A DNA stretch of 64,000 nt from Xenorhabdus mauleonii (GCF_900113945.1 NZ_FORG01000001.1:62001-126000); one strand, 5' to 3'; shown: positions 1 through 10,276, numbered from the stretch's first letter. The notes: generated by a model from the letters alone, not told the origin. Numbers and translations: made by a program.

Positions 1-179
1 TGTTCTAATGCAGGTTTCAATGACAGATTTTCTGTATAGATTACTTTCTTCACTCAAACAGAATAACATGTTAAATAATGAGGATTATTTACAACCATTC
101 ACCAGAACAGTGAACACAAAAGCGCTTCATCATTTGATGGGCTTGCAACAACTTATTAGTGTCTTAATTAACCATAGAA

Positions 180-1340
180 CACTATCTTACTATAGCGCGA
201 TAACCCAATTAGGTTACTAAAGGAATAAATGGAATGTAAGTAGTCAGTACTAATATTATTAGTGCTATTAATAAAATGAGTAATACACTATCGTGGCAGC
301 AAAATAAATTTTTTGTGTGCATAATATACACAAAATTCATACAGTCTCCCACCCTCTTTCCACAAACTATCTTGGTTGAAATAAAGGAGGGTCTTCTGCA
401 TTGTTCACTGCAAATACATACCACTTCACAGCGTATGCCGCGATACAGGGCAGCATAAGCAAAATCGATTCAGAACAGAAAACACCCAACTTCCTTGCGC
501 ATCTCACTGACAGGCAATTTTGCGAAAGAGTGGCTCAATTCTACCTTATGGCAAAAACAGTAGTGAAATATCGTACATTAGGTTTTGTACGAGCAAATGA
601 ATGGACAACATCAATAAAAATGGAATAAATGCGCTGACTGGCAAGTAATAAATAAGTTTATTGAATTTTAGATCGTCATAATATTTAAATATTCTATAAT
701 TATACCAAACGTTTTCCTTACCTTAATTACCCCTCGTCTAATACCGACAGGTTTCCCAGACAAAATGATCCACCAGATCTTTTGTAACAGCAGTGCTTGT
801 ATCAAGAAAAATTCTGACAGGCCCATCTCTAATGTCAGAGCAGAATTTATTCCATAATCATAAAAATCGGTGAGATGTGCATTATTCTGTAATGATTTTA
901 AAATATGTGATTTTTTGAGTGGGATTAACTTACAAAAACTGACCTTAATCCACTTTTTTTGAAAGGTCTTCATCTCTCATTAGTTCAATGCAAAGGTAAA
1001 TGAGAATATTCCCAGAATCTAAATCCACTTTGTGACAAACTTGAGCGGCAATTACAGGATTATCTCCGGTAATTAACTTAACTGAAACCTCATTTCATTT
1101 AATGCCGAAATGTCATTGTTACAGTCTCTCTTAACAACTATAAAAATGTTAATAAGGCAGCCAAAACCCCCCACTTATCGACAGTTACAGAAAGCAGGGA
1201 TTACACTTCATCACAGCTTAACTCCTGTGCCGCTCAGATTAACACCTTGAAACCTTGTTCGTTATTACGGCTAACCAGTTCCATTGCATTGTTGTAGCTT
1301 TCTTCAGTAAGAGGAATTATTTTCTCTTTTATCCTTATAT
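180..1340 (-). pseudogene. Decayed mgtA-type Mg2+-transporting P-type ATPase
   Basis: Read on the minus strand, short blocks in changing frames match the C-terminal half of MgtA/MgtB in the correct order. They are PLTEESYNNAMELVSRNNEQGF and the LLTFL-xx-RET block near 1310-1130, VKLITGDNPVIAAQVCHKV near 1080-1020, then remnants of the GINDAP region near 870, SAFIPFLLMLSIHLLVQN near 640-570, and a last hydrophobic segment near 300-210. Several stops and frameshifts interrupt it. The family is an inner-membrane Mg2+ importer. The phosphorylation-site half is not recognisable, although a faint match may continue to about 1680. This is an old inactivated gene, not a sequencing problem. Identification is based on motif order and is fairly safe; the exact ends are not. 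Confidence 0.75.
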
Positions 1341-2840
1341 GGGAGCAAACTGATAACACTTTCTTAGTAACATATTTAAAAACAATTTGCTGTTTTTTAA
1401 ACAAAATATGCTCAAAAAATAACAGACGGCATCCAATGGAACTAAAAGGTAAATCATCAATTTTTCTGTAGCCGCAGTTGAAATTAGCACACCAATTTCA
1501 ACTGTTACACCAGACAATCGTTTGTTCCATTCTGCTTCTGATGATGCTTTTATAGAAGTGCCCAACCAAGTTCGGTGCGGTACAAGAGCCTCTTTTTCCT
1601 TTCCTCTGTATATAAATAGTACCGGAGAATAATTTTGTCTTGCACTTAACCCTATATGATCGTCCCATAACAATTTCTAACATAATAATTTACAGAGATA
1701 CAATTAATATCATAATTATTACCTTGTGCAGCAAAAACATATAGACATTATTTTGATCAGATTTACTTTCAATTGCCATACGAACCCACCCCCTCATTTC
1801 AGCCGCCATAAAAACAACTCTCTTTTACTCAGCAAAGAGTCTTTTTCATATGAAGATTATTCGACCGCTTGCTTTATAAGCAGATTTTATTCGAGGTGCG
1901 AGAATATGATGTGTTAATAACATAAATGATGCGAGGAAGATATGAGCTAAATATTGGGAGCATTATCCTTGTTACTTTCTATATATGTTATTTTGGAATA
2001 ATTAATAACAAATAGTTTTAATGGTATAGCTCAATGAAACCATCCAAAATACAAAGCATAATATGGAATGAAGAATGATATGAAATGAAAAGTTAGCAAT
2101 GTTAGCTACACAACCTTTGCCATAATGTTAAATAAAATGGCGTCAAACGGATGAATACACTGTTAATTATTCAGTTTATTGGCCGATTGAGCATATTTTG
2201 AGGGTTGCCATATCGATGTTTCGGACATGAATATCTCCCAGTTAACTTTATTTACTGGTGTTCAGTCTCAGAAGATCTATTGGTTGGCTCAGGCATAGAG
2301 CGCATCGGCTTCTCTGGCTTTTCCTTCTCTTGCTATCGCGTTATAACATAGCCTGGAATCGATCGGGTATTGAGATCTATCGGATATACAGCAACAACAA
2401 AAATTGCTCTCATTTATTAGATATAAGAAGTTTCCTATGAAAACTATTTATTTATAAATTACAGGTAATAGGCACTTAAAGAGATATCTCTTTTGTACAC
2501 GAAATAAAATGATGGTGATAATTTAATTCAGGATAGTTACTTGTTTGTGCTCGGAAGAAATAAGAAATGCGTATTTTACATTTAATTAATACGTTGTTAA
2601 TGGCGTTGTTCTCTGGTTCCCAGCACCAAATAACTTTTCGTTGGATGAACAGAAATCATGCTATTTAAGCAGTTCCTGCCTTTTTAGATAGCAACAAATC
2701 AGATAAAGATAAGCCGTCATATACAGGTTATCTGGCAATTTTCTAGGGAGAATTCTGTCGATCAACTTATTGATATCAAAATATTTTAGGTTGGGAATAG
2801 TGAAGAATGGCACAGAAAGGATTTCATAGTACAGAAAAGC
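1341..2840. other. Long stretch without a recognisable gene
   Basis: About 1.5 kb of AT-rich sequence with only short, unconvincing open frames. The part up to about 1680 may contain further debris of the mgtA-like pseudogene. I see no RNA gene, repeat or mobile element that I can name here. Confidence 0.5.
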
Positions 2841-2860
2841 AAAAAGCCCGCCAGGGCATT
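2841..2860 (-). terminator. Terminator after cspE
   Basis: The minus strand reads GCCC-TGGC-GGGC followed by a run of T, a short GC hairpin just downstream of the cspE stop codon. Confidence 0.6.
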
Positions 2861-2895
2861 TTTTAACCGGCGAGCTCAGTAAGGCTTAAAGGCAA

Positions 2896-3108
2896 TTAGA
2901 TAGCATTTACATTTGCTGCTGCTGGGCCTTTGGCACCATTTTCAATGGTGAATTCTACGTTCTGGCCTTCTGCCAGAGTTTTGAAACCGTTACCTTGAAT
3001 GGCAGAGAAGTGTACGAATACGTCTTTGCTACCATCAGCTGGAGTGATGAAACCAAAGCCTTTAGATTCGTTGAACCACTTCACTTGACCTTTCATTTTG
3101 TCAGACAT
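2896..3108 (-). CDS. cspE: Cold shock protein, CspE/CspC type
   Basis: A 70-residue single-domain cold shock protein: a five-stranded OB fold that binds single-stranded RNA and DNA, acts as an RNA chaperone and antiterminator, and is cytoplasmic. The N-terminal [16 protein letters not shown] contains RNP1 (KGFGFI) and is followed by RNP2 (VFVHF). The ending AKGPAAANV is typical of CspE/CspC rather than CspA. Length is exactly that of the family. The roughly 490 bp upstream to the next gene are non-coding and could hold a long 5' leader, but I cannot define it. CspC is the only serious alternative name. Confidence 0.93.
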   Translation of the reverse strand: MSDKMKGQVKWFNESKGFGFITPADGSKDVFVHFSAIQGNGFKTLAEGQNVEFTIENGAKGPAAANVNAI

Positions 3109-3109
3109 T

Positions 3110-3599
3110 TGACTTTCCTATATATCAAAAAAAACTCGCCACCTCGGGCATGTGTTGGCCAGTATCAGCTATTACTTATGGAGGCACTAAGAAGGAAACG
3201 GTCAACAAAGGCTACCAAAGATAGCACTTACACATAACTCATTAACTCAAGATGTCGTACATAAAGTAGGTCTGTTAATCAGGCCAGACGCATTAACGCA
3301 TTAACGCACACGAATAGCAACCTTTTTATGAGTAATCGTTTTAAAAAAACTGAATACGCTCAATATTAGAACAAAATAATATAATAAAAGGGGGTGTTTA
3401 TAATTTTATTTGATTTATTCAACTTTTGTCTTAGCAAAAATACTGATATTACTCACTGACAATAACAATTTTCCAAATAATTTAAAGTAATTGCTATACG
3501 GATACATGTGCCAGACATGTTAACCTTTGAAAATAGTACTACTTTCAATTCGGTTACGTTTTGACAAAACTTTTCTACAAAAATAAGTGGGATAGTATT
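3110..3599. other. Intergenic region between divergent cspE and ylaC-like genes
   Basis: Contains the upstream regions of both divergent genes. A purine-rich GGAG lies near 3180. No coding region is supported. Confidence 0.4.
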
Positions 3600-4109
3600 A
3601 TGAACATCATCAAACAGATATTGATTCAGGATCTTGAGCGGATCAATTTTAAAGAGCATCGTGATGGTAAAGTGCATTTTAACAGCATTTTCATTCGCCA
3701 CCATCCCTACCTATGTCTGGCGATGGTTGTTGCTTATGCCCTTTTTGCAGCCCTTATGTTATATGCACCCTATTTCGGCCCATGGTCCCTTTTTGCATTT
3801 ACTATAGCTTTTATTGTTATGGCGGCTGTTTTACTTTTTGATATTAAGCCAATCTATCATTTTGAGGATATTGACGTACTCGATCTACGTGTATGTTATA
3901 ACGGTGAATGGTTTGTTAACGAACGCGTATCCAAAAATGCGGTCAATAAAATACTTACCCATCCACGAGTACCTGACGAAATGAAACATGACATCAAGCG
4001 CATTATGAAAAGAAAACACGGTATTTGTTTTTACGATGTGTTTATGCTCAGTTGCTCAGAACAATCACCCTATGCTCAATCTATGAATATGGCGAGTAAA
4101 AGTGCATAA
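3600..4109 (+). CDS. YlaC family inner-membrane protein
   Basis: A 169-residue protein with two hydrophobic segments (about residues 35-55 and 62-82) flanked by soluble ends. The block YHFEDIDVLDLRVCYNGEWFVN after the second segment is the hallmark of enterobacterial YlaC, as is the C-terminal LTHPRVPDE...FYDVF stretch. Function is unknown in the family. The ATG at 3600 is chosen because an upstream in-frame ATG would add 13 residues with no family match. It stands alone between cspE and the tRNA-Asn cluster. Confidence 0.75.
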   Translation: MNIIKQILIQDLERINFKEHRDGKVHFNSIFIRHHPYLCLAMVVAYALFAALMLYAPYFGPWSLFAFTIAFIVMAAVLLFDIKPIYHFEDIDVLDLRVCYNGEWFVNERVSKNAVNKILTHPRVPDEMKHDIKRIMKRKHGICFYDVFMLSCSEQSPYAQSMNMASKSA

Positions 4110-4184
4110 ATTCAACACATTAGTACAACAATAACGCAATGTGAACATATAGCAGGCAAGCGGTGAGAAAAGCGAATTTTTACG

Positions 4185-4213
4185 TTGACACTATTCAAGG
4201 ACATCGTTAATAT
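4185..4213 (+). promoter_or_regulatory. tRNA-Asn promoter 1
   Basis: TTGACA at 4185-4190, a 17-bp spacer and TAATAT at 4208-4213, followed by a GC-rich discriminator (CGCTCCG). This is typical of stringently controlled stable-RNA promoters. Confidence 0.8.
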
Positions 4214-4240
4214 TCGCTCCGTTCTCAGGAACAACCCAAT

Positions 4241-4316
4241 TCCTCCATAGTTCAGTCGGTAGAACGGCGGACTGTTAATCCGTATGTCGCTGGTTCGAGT
4301 CCAGCTGGAGGAGCCA
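4241..4316 (+). tRNA. tRNA-Asn(GUU), copy 1
   Basis: A 76-nt gene including the encoded CCA. The acceptor stem TCCTCCA pairs with TGGAGGA, the T arm GGTTCGAGTCC is canonical, and the anticodon GTT sits in ACTGTTAAT. It is identical to the three copies that follow. A hairpin terminator lies about 80 bp downstream. Confidence 0.97.
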
Positions 4317-4393
4317 AATTCAAAGCATCTCGCCGAGCTGTTTTAAGTGTGATGTTTAAATCAAGCTAAAACCTTTAGCAAAAATGATTTAGA

Positions 4394-4424
4394 ACGGCCT
4401 TCCCTACGGAAGGCCGTTTTTTTA
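4394..4424 (+). terminator. Terminator after tRNA-Asn 1
   Basis: AACGGCCTTCC and GGAAGGCCGTT form an 11-bp stem followed by a T run. Confidence 0.85.
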
Positions 4425-4639
4425 TGCCTGAATTTATCCCTAATTTTTCGATTCATTGCTGTCTTAAACTCATTTAACACACCTTCGCATTTTACTGTCT
4501 GGCATCTCGCTGCGATGGTTACGTTCACTTTCATCATCAGGAAAGTTTGCAATCCCAGTAAGATTTTTATCAAAAAACAACAAAAAATCGCCATATTGCA
4601 CGCAACTTAATCACTTGAACTGATTTTTCTTTTTTCCTC

Positions 4640-4669
4640 TTTACAATACCAAAGCATTCCCTGTATTAT
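4640..4669 (+). promoter_or_regulatory. tRNA-Asn promoter 2
   Basis: TTTACA at 4640-4645, an 18-bp spacer and TATTAT at 4664-4669, with discriminator CGCCCCG. The DNA just upstream of copies 1 and 2 (leader GTTCTCAGGAACAACCCAAT) is the same, so these two units are a duplication. Confidence 0.7.
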
Positions 4670-4696
4670 TCGCCCCGTTCTCAGGAACAACCCAAT

Positions 4697-4772
4697 TCCT
4701 CCATAGTTCAGTCGGTAGAACGGCGGACTGTTAATCCGTATGTCGCTGGTTCGAGTCCAGCTGGAGGAGCCA
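4697..4772 (+). tRNA. tRNA-Asn(GUU), copy 2
   Basis: Sequence identical to copy 1 (76 nt, CCA encoded, anticodon GTT). Confidence 0.97.
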
Positions 4773-4782
4773 GATTATGAGA

Positions 4783-4813
4783 AGCCCGATTAGTTTTGCT
4801 AGTCGGGCTTTTT
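4783..4813 (+). terminator. Terminator after tRNA-Asn 2
   Basis: AGCCCGA and TCGGGCT form the stem, followed by TTTT. A near copy follows tRNA-Asn 3 at 5261-5291. Confidence 0.8.
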
Positions 4814-5123
4814 GCTTTTCAGTACCCTAGATTTGCCCACCAACTCTACAAAGCCATTCACACTCAAATACCGCACTTAATGCGTTGTTCAGCTAACGCC
4901 CAATTTAACTATAACCCCTTGGATTTTGAATTGCGTCCAGGCAACAAGAGAAAACTTCCCCGGAACATAAATGGCTATGAAATTAAATAACGATACAGCC
5001 TAAATGAACAGCGTACGCGGCCAATAAAGTGGCAACTTTAAAGACGATGGGCATAAATAAGATCAAAAACAGTCCAACACGCACATATTACAATCAATCA
5101 AACAGTTATCTCGATTTTCTGCT

Positions 5124-5152
5124 TTGACAAATGCAAAGAGTCCCGTTAATAT
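5124..5152 (+). promoter_or_regulatory. tRNA-Asn promoter 3
   Basis: TTGACA at 5124-5129, 17-bp spacer, TAATAT at 5147-5152, and a GCACCCCG discriminator. Confidence 0.85.
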
Positions 5153-5172
5153 GCACCCCGTCTTGAAGGAGT

Positions 5173-5248
5173 TCCTCCATAGTTCAGTCGGTAGAACGGC
5201 GGACTGTTAATCCGTATGTCGCTGGTTCGAGTCCAGCTGGAGGAGCCA
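5173..5248 (+). tRNA. tRNA-Asn(GUU), copy 3
   Basis: Identical to copy 1. Copies 3 and 4 share the leader (CCCGTCTTGAAGGAGT), whereas copies 1 and 2 share a different one, so the cluster grew by two separate duplications or by one duplication of a pair. Confidence 0.97.
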
Positions 5249-5260
5249 AATATTCTGAGA

Positions 5261-5291
5261 AGCCTGATTAGTTTGACTAGTCGGGCTTTTT
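5261..5291 (+). terminator. Terminator after tRNA-Asn 3
   Basis: AGCCTGA with TCGGGCT (one G-T pair) followed by T4, homologous to the terminator at 4783-4813. Confidence 0.75.
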
Positions 5292-5565
5292 GCTTTTTTA
5301 CTCCCTTCTCACCCGATCTTAGCTTGATTCTGGGTAAGTATTTTCACTCTGCTCTACCAAAAGCTAACTACAGCAATTTATCACTGAAATTCTTGTATTA
5401 TTACCTTTAAAAAATTCCCTTTCACCTGCTACGTTCCTGCTGGGCAATCTATCCTCCATAGCCTCTTTGGCGACTAATTTTCCTTCAAACCCACAGGGAA
5501 AAGTCTAAAAAAGATGCACAAAGCTCACATTGAGAGCAATCAAACCACTATTGCGCTTTTCTGCT

Positions 5566-5594
5566 TTGACAAACCGAAAGAGTCCCGTTAATAT
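5566..5594 (+). promoter_or_regulatory. tRNA-Asn promoter 4
   Basis: TTGACA at 5566-5571, 17-bp spacer, TAATAT at 5589-5594, and a GCACCCCG discriminator. Confidence 0.85.
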
Positions 5595-5614
5595 GCACCC
5601 CGTCTTGAAGGAGT

Positions 5615-5690
5615 TCCTCCATAGTTCAGTCGGTAGAACGGCGGACTGTTAATCCGTATGTCGCTGGTTCGAGTCCAGCTGGAGGAGCCA
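5615..5690 (+). tRNA. tRNA-Asn(GUU), copy 4
   Basis: Identical to copy 1, with encoded CCA and anticodon GTT. It has no obvious terminator of its own before pyrC. Confidence 0.97.
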
Positions 5691-5919
5691 AATTCAATTC
5701 ACCCTCGTGTTATTACTTCTATTTTTTCCTTTTTTGATACGATAAATTCCTCTGAATACCCTCGTTTAATTAAAATTAAAATCTTACATTTTAAAAAATA
5801 GCGGAATTTTATCATTCAATAATAGCTATTTAACCATTTTCGCTTTATCATCCTCATCCGGCTTAAGGAATGCTGAATCAGCATCCGACGTTTCTCACCC
5901 ATATTCTGGAGCCGGTTCC

Positions 5920-6972
5920 ATGACCACTAAATCGTATACAATTAAAATCCGCCGCCCTGACGACTGGCATATTCATTTTCGCGATGGTGATATGTTAAAA
6001 ACCACTGTCCCTCATACCAGCCGTTTCTTTGGTCGAGCTATTGTCATGCCCAACCTTGTCCCTCCAGTGACAGATATTGCCAGTGCCAAAGCCTACAAAG
6101 AACGGATAATTGCGGCAATCCCGGCAGACCACCATTTCCAACCTCTTATGACTTGTTACCTGACTGATACAACAGACAGCAATCAAATTGAAGCCGGTTT
6201 TAAAGAAGGGGTTTTCACTGCCTGTAAACTTTATCCAGCTAATGCAACAACCAATTCCAGTCACGGCGTTTCTGATATCGAAAAAATCTATCCTGTATTA
6301 GGAACGATGGAAAAAATAGGAATGCCTTTACTGATCCATGGCGAAGTTACCGCAGCCCATATTGATATTTTCGATCGTGAAGCCCGGTTTATCGAACAAG
6401 TCATGGAGCCATTGCGTAAACAATTTCCTGCCTTAAAAGTTGTTTTTGAACATATTACGACTAAAGAAGCTGCAGAATACGTACTTGAAGGAAACGATTA
6501 TTTAGGCGCAACCCTGACACCACAGCATTTGATGTTCAACCGCAATCATATGTTGGTTGGTGGTATCCGCCCTCACCTTTATTGTTTACCTGTATTAAAA
6601 CGCAATATTCACCAAGAAGCTCTGCGTTCCGCAGTTGCCAGCGGCTGCAAGCGTTTCTTTTTGGGAACAGATTCAGCACCTCATACGTTGCACCGCAAAG
6701 AATCATCGTGTGGTTGTGCTGGTGTTTTTAATGCACCAACCGCACTGGCTGCCTATGCCACAGTGTTTGAAGAAATTGGGGCGATGGAACATTTTGAATC
6801 TTTCTGCTCCCTCAATGGCCCTGCCTTCTACAACTTACCTGTTAATGACGGCTTTATTGAGCTGACACGCAAACCAACTCCCGTGGTTGAGCATATCGAA
6901 TGCGGGAATGAAAAGTTAATACCTTTCCTTGCCGGAGAAGATGCTGGCTGGGAAATCAAGGTATGTGAGTAA
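5920..6972 (+). CDS. pyrC: Dihydroorotase
   Basis: Zn-dependent dihydroorotase, 350 residues. It cyclises carbamoyl-aspartate to dihydroorotate, step 3 of pyrimidine synthesis, in the cytosol. Visible metal ligands are H17 and H19 in HIHFRD, K103 (carbamylated lysine) in ACKLYP, H140 in LLIHGE, H178 in FEHIT and D251 in GTDSAPH. All match the E. coli class II enzyme, and the length is as expected. A TCTGGAG ribosome site lies about 9 nt before the ATG. A small inverted repeat (TGCTGA/TCAGCA, 5871-5883) sits in the leader; E. coli pyrC is controlled by start-site switching and a leader hairpin, but whether this one works the same way is inference. A good terminator follows. Its place near bssS and lpxL matches enterobacterial gene order. 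Confidence 0.97.
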   Translation: MTTKSYTIKIRRPDDWHIHFRDGDMLKTTVPHTSRFFGRAIVMPNLVPPVTDIASAKAYKERIIAAIPADHHFQPLMTCYLTDTTDSNQIEAGFKEGVFTACKLYPANATTNSSHGVSDIEKIYPVLGTMEKIGMPLLIHGEVTAAHIDIFDREARFIEQVMEPLRKQFPALKVVFEHITTKEAAEYVLEGNDYLGATLTPQHLMFNRNHMLVGGIRPHLYCLPVLKRNIHQEALRSAVASGCKRFFLGTDSAPHTLHRKESSCGCAGVFNAPTALAAYATVFEEIGAMEHFESFCSLNGPAFYNLPVNDGFIELTRKPTPVVEHIECGNEKLIPFLAGEDAGWEIKVCE

Positions 6973-6986
6973 CCATTAACCTGACA

Positions 6987-7025
6987 ATTGTGCGGAAATC
7001 ATCCATTCTCCGCACAATTTTCTTA
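6987..7025 (+). terminator. pyrC terminator
   Basis: ATTGTGCGGA pairs with TCCGCACAAT (10 bp), followed by a T-rich tract. Confidence 0.85.
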
Positions 7026-7224
7026 TTTTTTCACTTAGTTATAATCAATAAGAATAAACCACAACTATTTCTAGCTGTGATAAGTAGAAATTCCTACTTT
7101 TTCACTTCTTAGATTGCCAAAAAGGGTTATACTGCTATTTACTCATTCCAAGATATGGGCATGAGTTTTTTTGCTCTTAGTCAATAATATCAATTATGAT
7201 GCGGCAGTCTGATTAGGAGGTTGT

Positions 7225-7479
7225 ATGGAAAGAAAAAATGAAATAATTCAAACCCATCCTATTGTAGGCTGGGATATCAGTACGGTTGATGCCTATGACG
7301 CGATGATGATACGCATTCACTATTCATCTTCTCAGGATCAAGCCCCTGATAATGTCAGTGTCGACAAAACCTTATGGCTAACCACAGGCGTTGCAAAACA
7401 GCTTATTCGCATTTTACAGGCTGGAATTGACAAGATAGAAGCATCTGAATACAGTCAACTTGATCACATTAAACACTAA
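7225..7479 (+). CDS. bssS: BssS family biofilm regulator
   Basis: An 84-residue protein whose start (ME-K-NE-IQTHPIVGWDISTVDAYDA) and central KTLWLTTGVAKQLIRILQAGI match E. coli BssS (YceP) almost residue for residue. BssS is a small cytoplasmic protein that affects biofilm formation through signal and stress pathways; its biochemical activity is unknown. An AGGAGG site lies 6 nt upstream of the ATG. It follows pyrC in the same direction but has its own intergenic region. Confidence 0.92.
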   Translation: MERKNEIIQTHPIVGWDISTVDAYDAMMIRIHYSSSQDQAPDNVSVDKTLWLTTGVAKQLIRILQAGIDKIEASEYSQLDHIKH

Positions 7480-7618
7480 CCATCAATTCCTATACTCCAA
7501 AGACTTTTGGACACTCAATGTTACTGGTTCCCTTGAGTGTCCAGCATTAACACCTAGCATTAATACCAGCGCGTATTACCATCCAGCCACATTATCATTA
7601 TGCATCCTATGAAGTTAG

Positions 7619-7790
7619 GGCTGCGTCGAGTCGGCAAGCAAGTGGAAAATCCACCAGAAATGAACCTGTCCAGCCAAAGCTAAAACCTCTCATATCTGTC
7701 GAAAACATAACAGATCGTATGATTATAAAAACACTGATCAAGGTGATGGACGCAGCCAACAACGCAGCAACTTGAAAGGCGAAGGGATAG
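7619..7790 (+). repeat. Structured intergenic repeat, copy A
   Basis: A non-coding element closed by GGCTGCGTC (7619-7627) pairing with GACGCAGCC (7749-7757), with an inner ATCTGT/ACAGAT hairpin and a tail reading CAACTTGAAAGGCGAAGGG. The same order of blocks (CAGCCAAA, ACCTCTCAT, TATAAAAAC-GTGA, CTTGAAAG-CGA) recurs at 34815-35015, and part of it at 17344-17425 with a tail at 18300-18325. Rho-independent or small-RNA-like folding is possible; function is unknown. Confidence 0.65.
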
Positions 7791-7990
7791 TTTATTATTT
7801 TTCACGATGCTGTATTATACGGCGGTATTAATCTATTAAACGTTCAACTATCACGCTAATCATTAAAATGATAACTTTATTTATGTGTTATCTATATCTT
7901 AGTATCAACGATATTTAAACATCAGCCAGTTTTATATCAACCATACATTTTTAAAACCAATCACAGTAGAAGAACAAGGATGTTCAAATT

Positions 7991-8585
7991 ATGAAAATAT
8001 TAATCATTGATGAATGCCATTATACCCGTCTGGGAGCCATTGAATTTCTAAAAGGAAATACAGGAATACTTTCTATCGGTGTTGAGTCAATTTGTGATGC
8101 AATAAATATTTTTCCGATATTCTCTCCTGACATTATTTTAGTAAACCTGACAAACTACGGCTATCGCTGTGAATATAATAATCAAATGGAATTATTTATT
8201 TCATTAGCTAATCAAGCGCGTATTTATATGTATATCAACAAACCTTACCCTATTGGAAAAACACCTATCCAATTGACAAACAAGGATTTTATTTTATCAA
8301 AACAATACCTGGCAACGCTACTTGAACGTCTAAAAAAAATGGCACCTTATGATATTCAACGTTACTTTTTCTAATTTTAACGAATATAGTTCTATTTTTA
8401 GTCCTCAAGAAAGTAAAGTTATCTATTATTGGATGTTGGAAATTGAAAACCACAAGATCGCCAAAATATTAAAAATCAGCAATAGCACGGTTTATTCTCA
8501 TAAAAGGCATATTATAGAAAAAATGAATCTCTCTAATAAAATTGAGTTAGTTTTTATTTACAATATTTTTAAATATGTCTGCTAA
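7991..8585 (+). pseudogene. RcsA-like LuxR-family regulator split at an A8 tract
   Basis: The N-terminal frame (7991-8374, MKILIIDECHYTRLG...) resembles the receiver-like domain of RcsA, and the second frame (to 8585) carries a LuxR-type helix-turn-helix (FSPQESKVIYYWM...NSTVYSHKRHIIEKM). The two frames overlap. Removing one A from the A8 run at 8332-8339 joins them into a single protein of about 197 residues, close to RcsA (207). RcsA partners RcsB to activate capsule and other surface genes. A -1 ribosomal slip on A-AAA-AAA would instead hit a stop, so only A7 (or transcript slippage) restores the frame. It may be a phase-variable switch, a true pseudogene or a sequencing error. Confidence 0.72.
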
Positions 8586-8663
8586 CTTGTGAATGGTCTT
8601 TTAGGGGAAATAATTCTGTACTGTTTACGCTAATTTATTGCATCAATACATTCATTGATTAGC

Positions 8664-8696
8664 TTCAAATTACCGCCAATAAAGCGGTAATTTGAA
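8664..8696. terminator. Bidirectional terminator between rcsA-like gene and trhO
   Basis: A perfect 13-bp inverted repeat (TTCAAATTACCGC / GCGGTAATTTGAA) with a 7-nt loop between two convergent genes. Confidence 0.75.
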
Positions 8697-8710
8697 ACAA
8701 AAAAGAGATG

Positions 8711-9769
8711 TTACTTAATGGATTGAAGTGAAGTTATATTCAAACCATCATTTAGACGATAACGAGATTTATTGAAGATTTTAGCTCCATTCTCTCTGCC
8801 AGCCCGACGAGCACGTTGTTCGTCTTCTGGGAGCCTCATCTCTTCGCGGCAAGTATCACTACAGCAGCCTTCAAAACGCTCTGCACAAGATGGGCACTGA
8901 ATAAACAGCAAGTGGCAGCCATCATTTTTACAGTTAGTATGGCTATCGCATTGCGCACCACACTGATGGCAATGTGCAATAACATCTTCAGAGATGCGTT
9001 CACCCATACGTTCATCAAAAACAAAGTTTTTACCAATAAATTTTACCGGCAATCCTGCTTCTTTCGCTTTGCGGGCATACTCAATAATGCCACCTTCTAC
9101 GTGGTAAACATTGTTGAAGCCATTATGCAGCATATAAGCACTGGCTTTTTCACAACGAATTCCACCAGTGCAATACATGACGATATTTTTATCTTTATCG
9201 TCCTTCAGCATGTCAACGGCCATTGGCAACTGCTCACGGAAGGTATCTGAAGGTACTTCAATTGCGTTTTCGAAGTGCCCTACTTCATATTCATAGTGGT
9301 TGCGCATATCAACGAAGACAGTTTCAGGATCATCCAGCATTTGGTTAACCTGCTCGGCCTTGAGATACTGCCCCGTGTTTGATGGATTAAACGTTTCATC
9401 TTCAATACCATCAGCAACGATGCGTTCACGCACTTTCATGCGTAATACCCAAAATGATTTGCCATCATCTTCCAGGGCAATGTTCAGACGCAGATTAAAT
9501 AATGCCGGATCAGTTTCATCCAGCAATGCTTTCAGTGCATCAACATTTTTGGAAGGTACGCTGATTTGCGCATTGATACCCTCTTTGGCGATATAAACCC
9601 GCCCGAAGACAGACAATTCAACAAATTTTTGATACAGGTGATCGCGAAAATCTTGCGGCTCGGAAATGGTAAAATATTTGTAAAAAGAGATAGTTGTGCG
9701 TGGCTCAGCTTCAGCCAACATACGTTCTTTCAGCTCTTTATTAGAAATACGGTTATGTAACACTGGCAT
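8711..9769 (-). CDS. trhO: tRNA uridine(34) hydroxylase TrhO (rhodanese family)
   Basis: TrhO (YceA) makes 5-hydroxyuridine at position 34 of tRNAs with O2. The protein has an N-terminal ferredoxin-like part (SFYKYF...[19 protein letters not shown]), a central rhodanese domain with the active-site loop CTGGIRCEK, and a C-terminal cysteine-rich block ([19 protein letters not shown]...[16 protein letters not shown]) that probably binds metal. I start it at the ATG giving MPVLHNRIS, which matches family starts; an in-frame ATG at 9796 would add 9 residues. It is divergent from lpxL, as in E. coli. Confidence 0.94.
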   Translation of the reverse strand: MPVLHNRISNKELKERMLAEAEPRTTISFYKYFTISEPQDFRDHLYQKFVELSVFGRVYIAKEGINAQISVPSKNVDALKALLDETDPALFNLRLNIALEDDGKSFWVLRMKVRERIVADGIEDETFNPSNTGQYLKAEQVNQMLDDPETVFVDMRNHYEYEVGHFENAIEVPSDTFREQLPMAVDMLKDDKDKNIVMYCTGGIRCEKASAYMLHNGFNNVYHVEGGIIEYARKAKEAGLPVKFIGKNFVFDERMGERISEDVIAHCHQCGAQCDSHTNCKNDGCHLLFIQCPSCAERFEGCCSDTCREEMRLPEDEQRARRAGRENGAKIFNKSRYRLNDGLNITSLQSIK

Positions 9770-9873
9770 GGTGTACGAAATATCCTCGTAGTTCATTGAT
9801 ATGAATGCATTTATGCCTGTTTATGTCCACTGGGTGGGCACACTAGGCCATGATCGAAAATTTTAACTAAAAG

Positions 9874-9899
9874 CCTCAAGCCCACACTTGAGGTTTTTT
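9874..9899 (+). terminator. Orphan intrinsic terminator in the trhO-lpxL intergenic region
   Basis: CCTCAAG-CCCACA-CTTGAGG followed by T6. It lies between two divergent genes, so it should end a short transcript that starts near 9790-9870 on the plus strand. No gene is seen there. The rest of 9900-10276 looks like leader sequence for lpxL. Confidence 0.6.
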
Positions 9900-10276
9900 A
9901 TTTTCGACAATATTACTTTTTCTTGTGACCTAGATCTATCTATCTGTGTCCTAAATCGACTTAAACCCCGAAACTGGCTGTCTTATCACCGTCATTTCGG
10001 AGCAGAAATGTTCCTTAATTTTTGCAGAGCGTTACCGACTTCAATGACTGGACAGGGAAAAATATGGGGTTTCCCATAACCTTGGCTGGAAGCACTGATA
10101 GATAAGTTATAACGCAGTCATAATACAGTCAGATTCATGCCTGCTGAGCACACAAAAGGGCAACCAATATAGCGCAAACATTTGAATATCGCGCACAGGA
10201 ATATCATAATCATGACAAATATGATCCTTATGGCCTATCGCAGTAGGTATCTCCACAAATAACATACTGAAAACAC

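Noticed and set aside
668..973. An open frame of 101 codons on the minus strand
   Set aside because: It overlaps the decayed mgtA-like sequence and reads partly out of its frame; the block GINSALTLEMG corresponds to the pump's GINDAPAL region in another state of decay.
8332..8341. Programmed -1 ribosomal frameshifting at A-AAA-AAA in the rcsA-like gene
   Set aside because: A -1 shift reads AAT GGC ACC TTA TGA and stops at once, so it cannot produce the full protein. Only a +1-type change or a shorter tract would.
8816..9250. A plus-strand open frame of 144 codons inside trhO
   Set aside because: It is a shadow of the conserved trhO gene; its translation has no domain.
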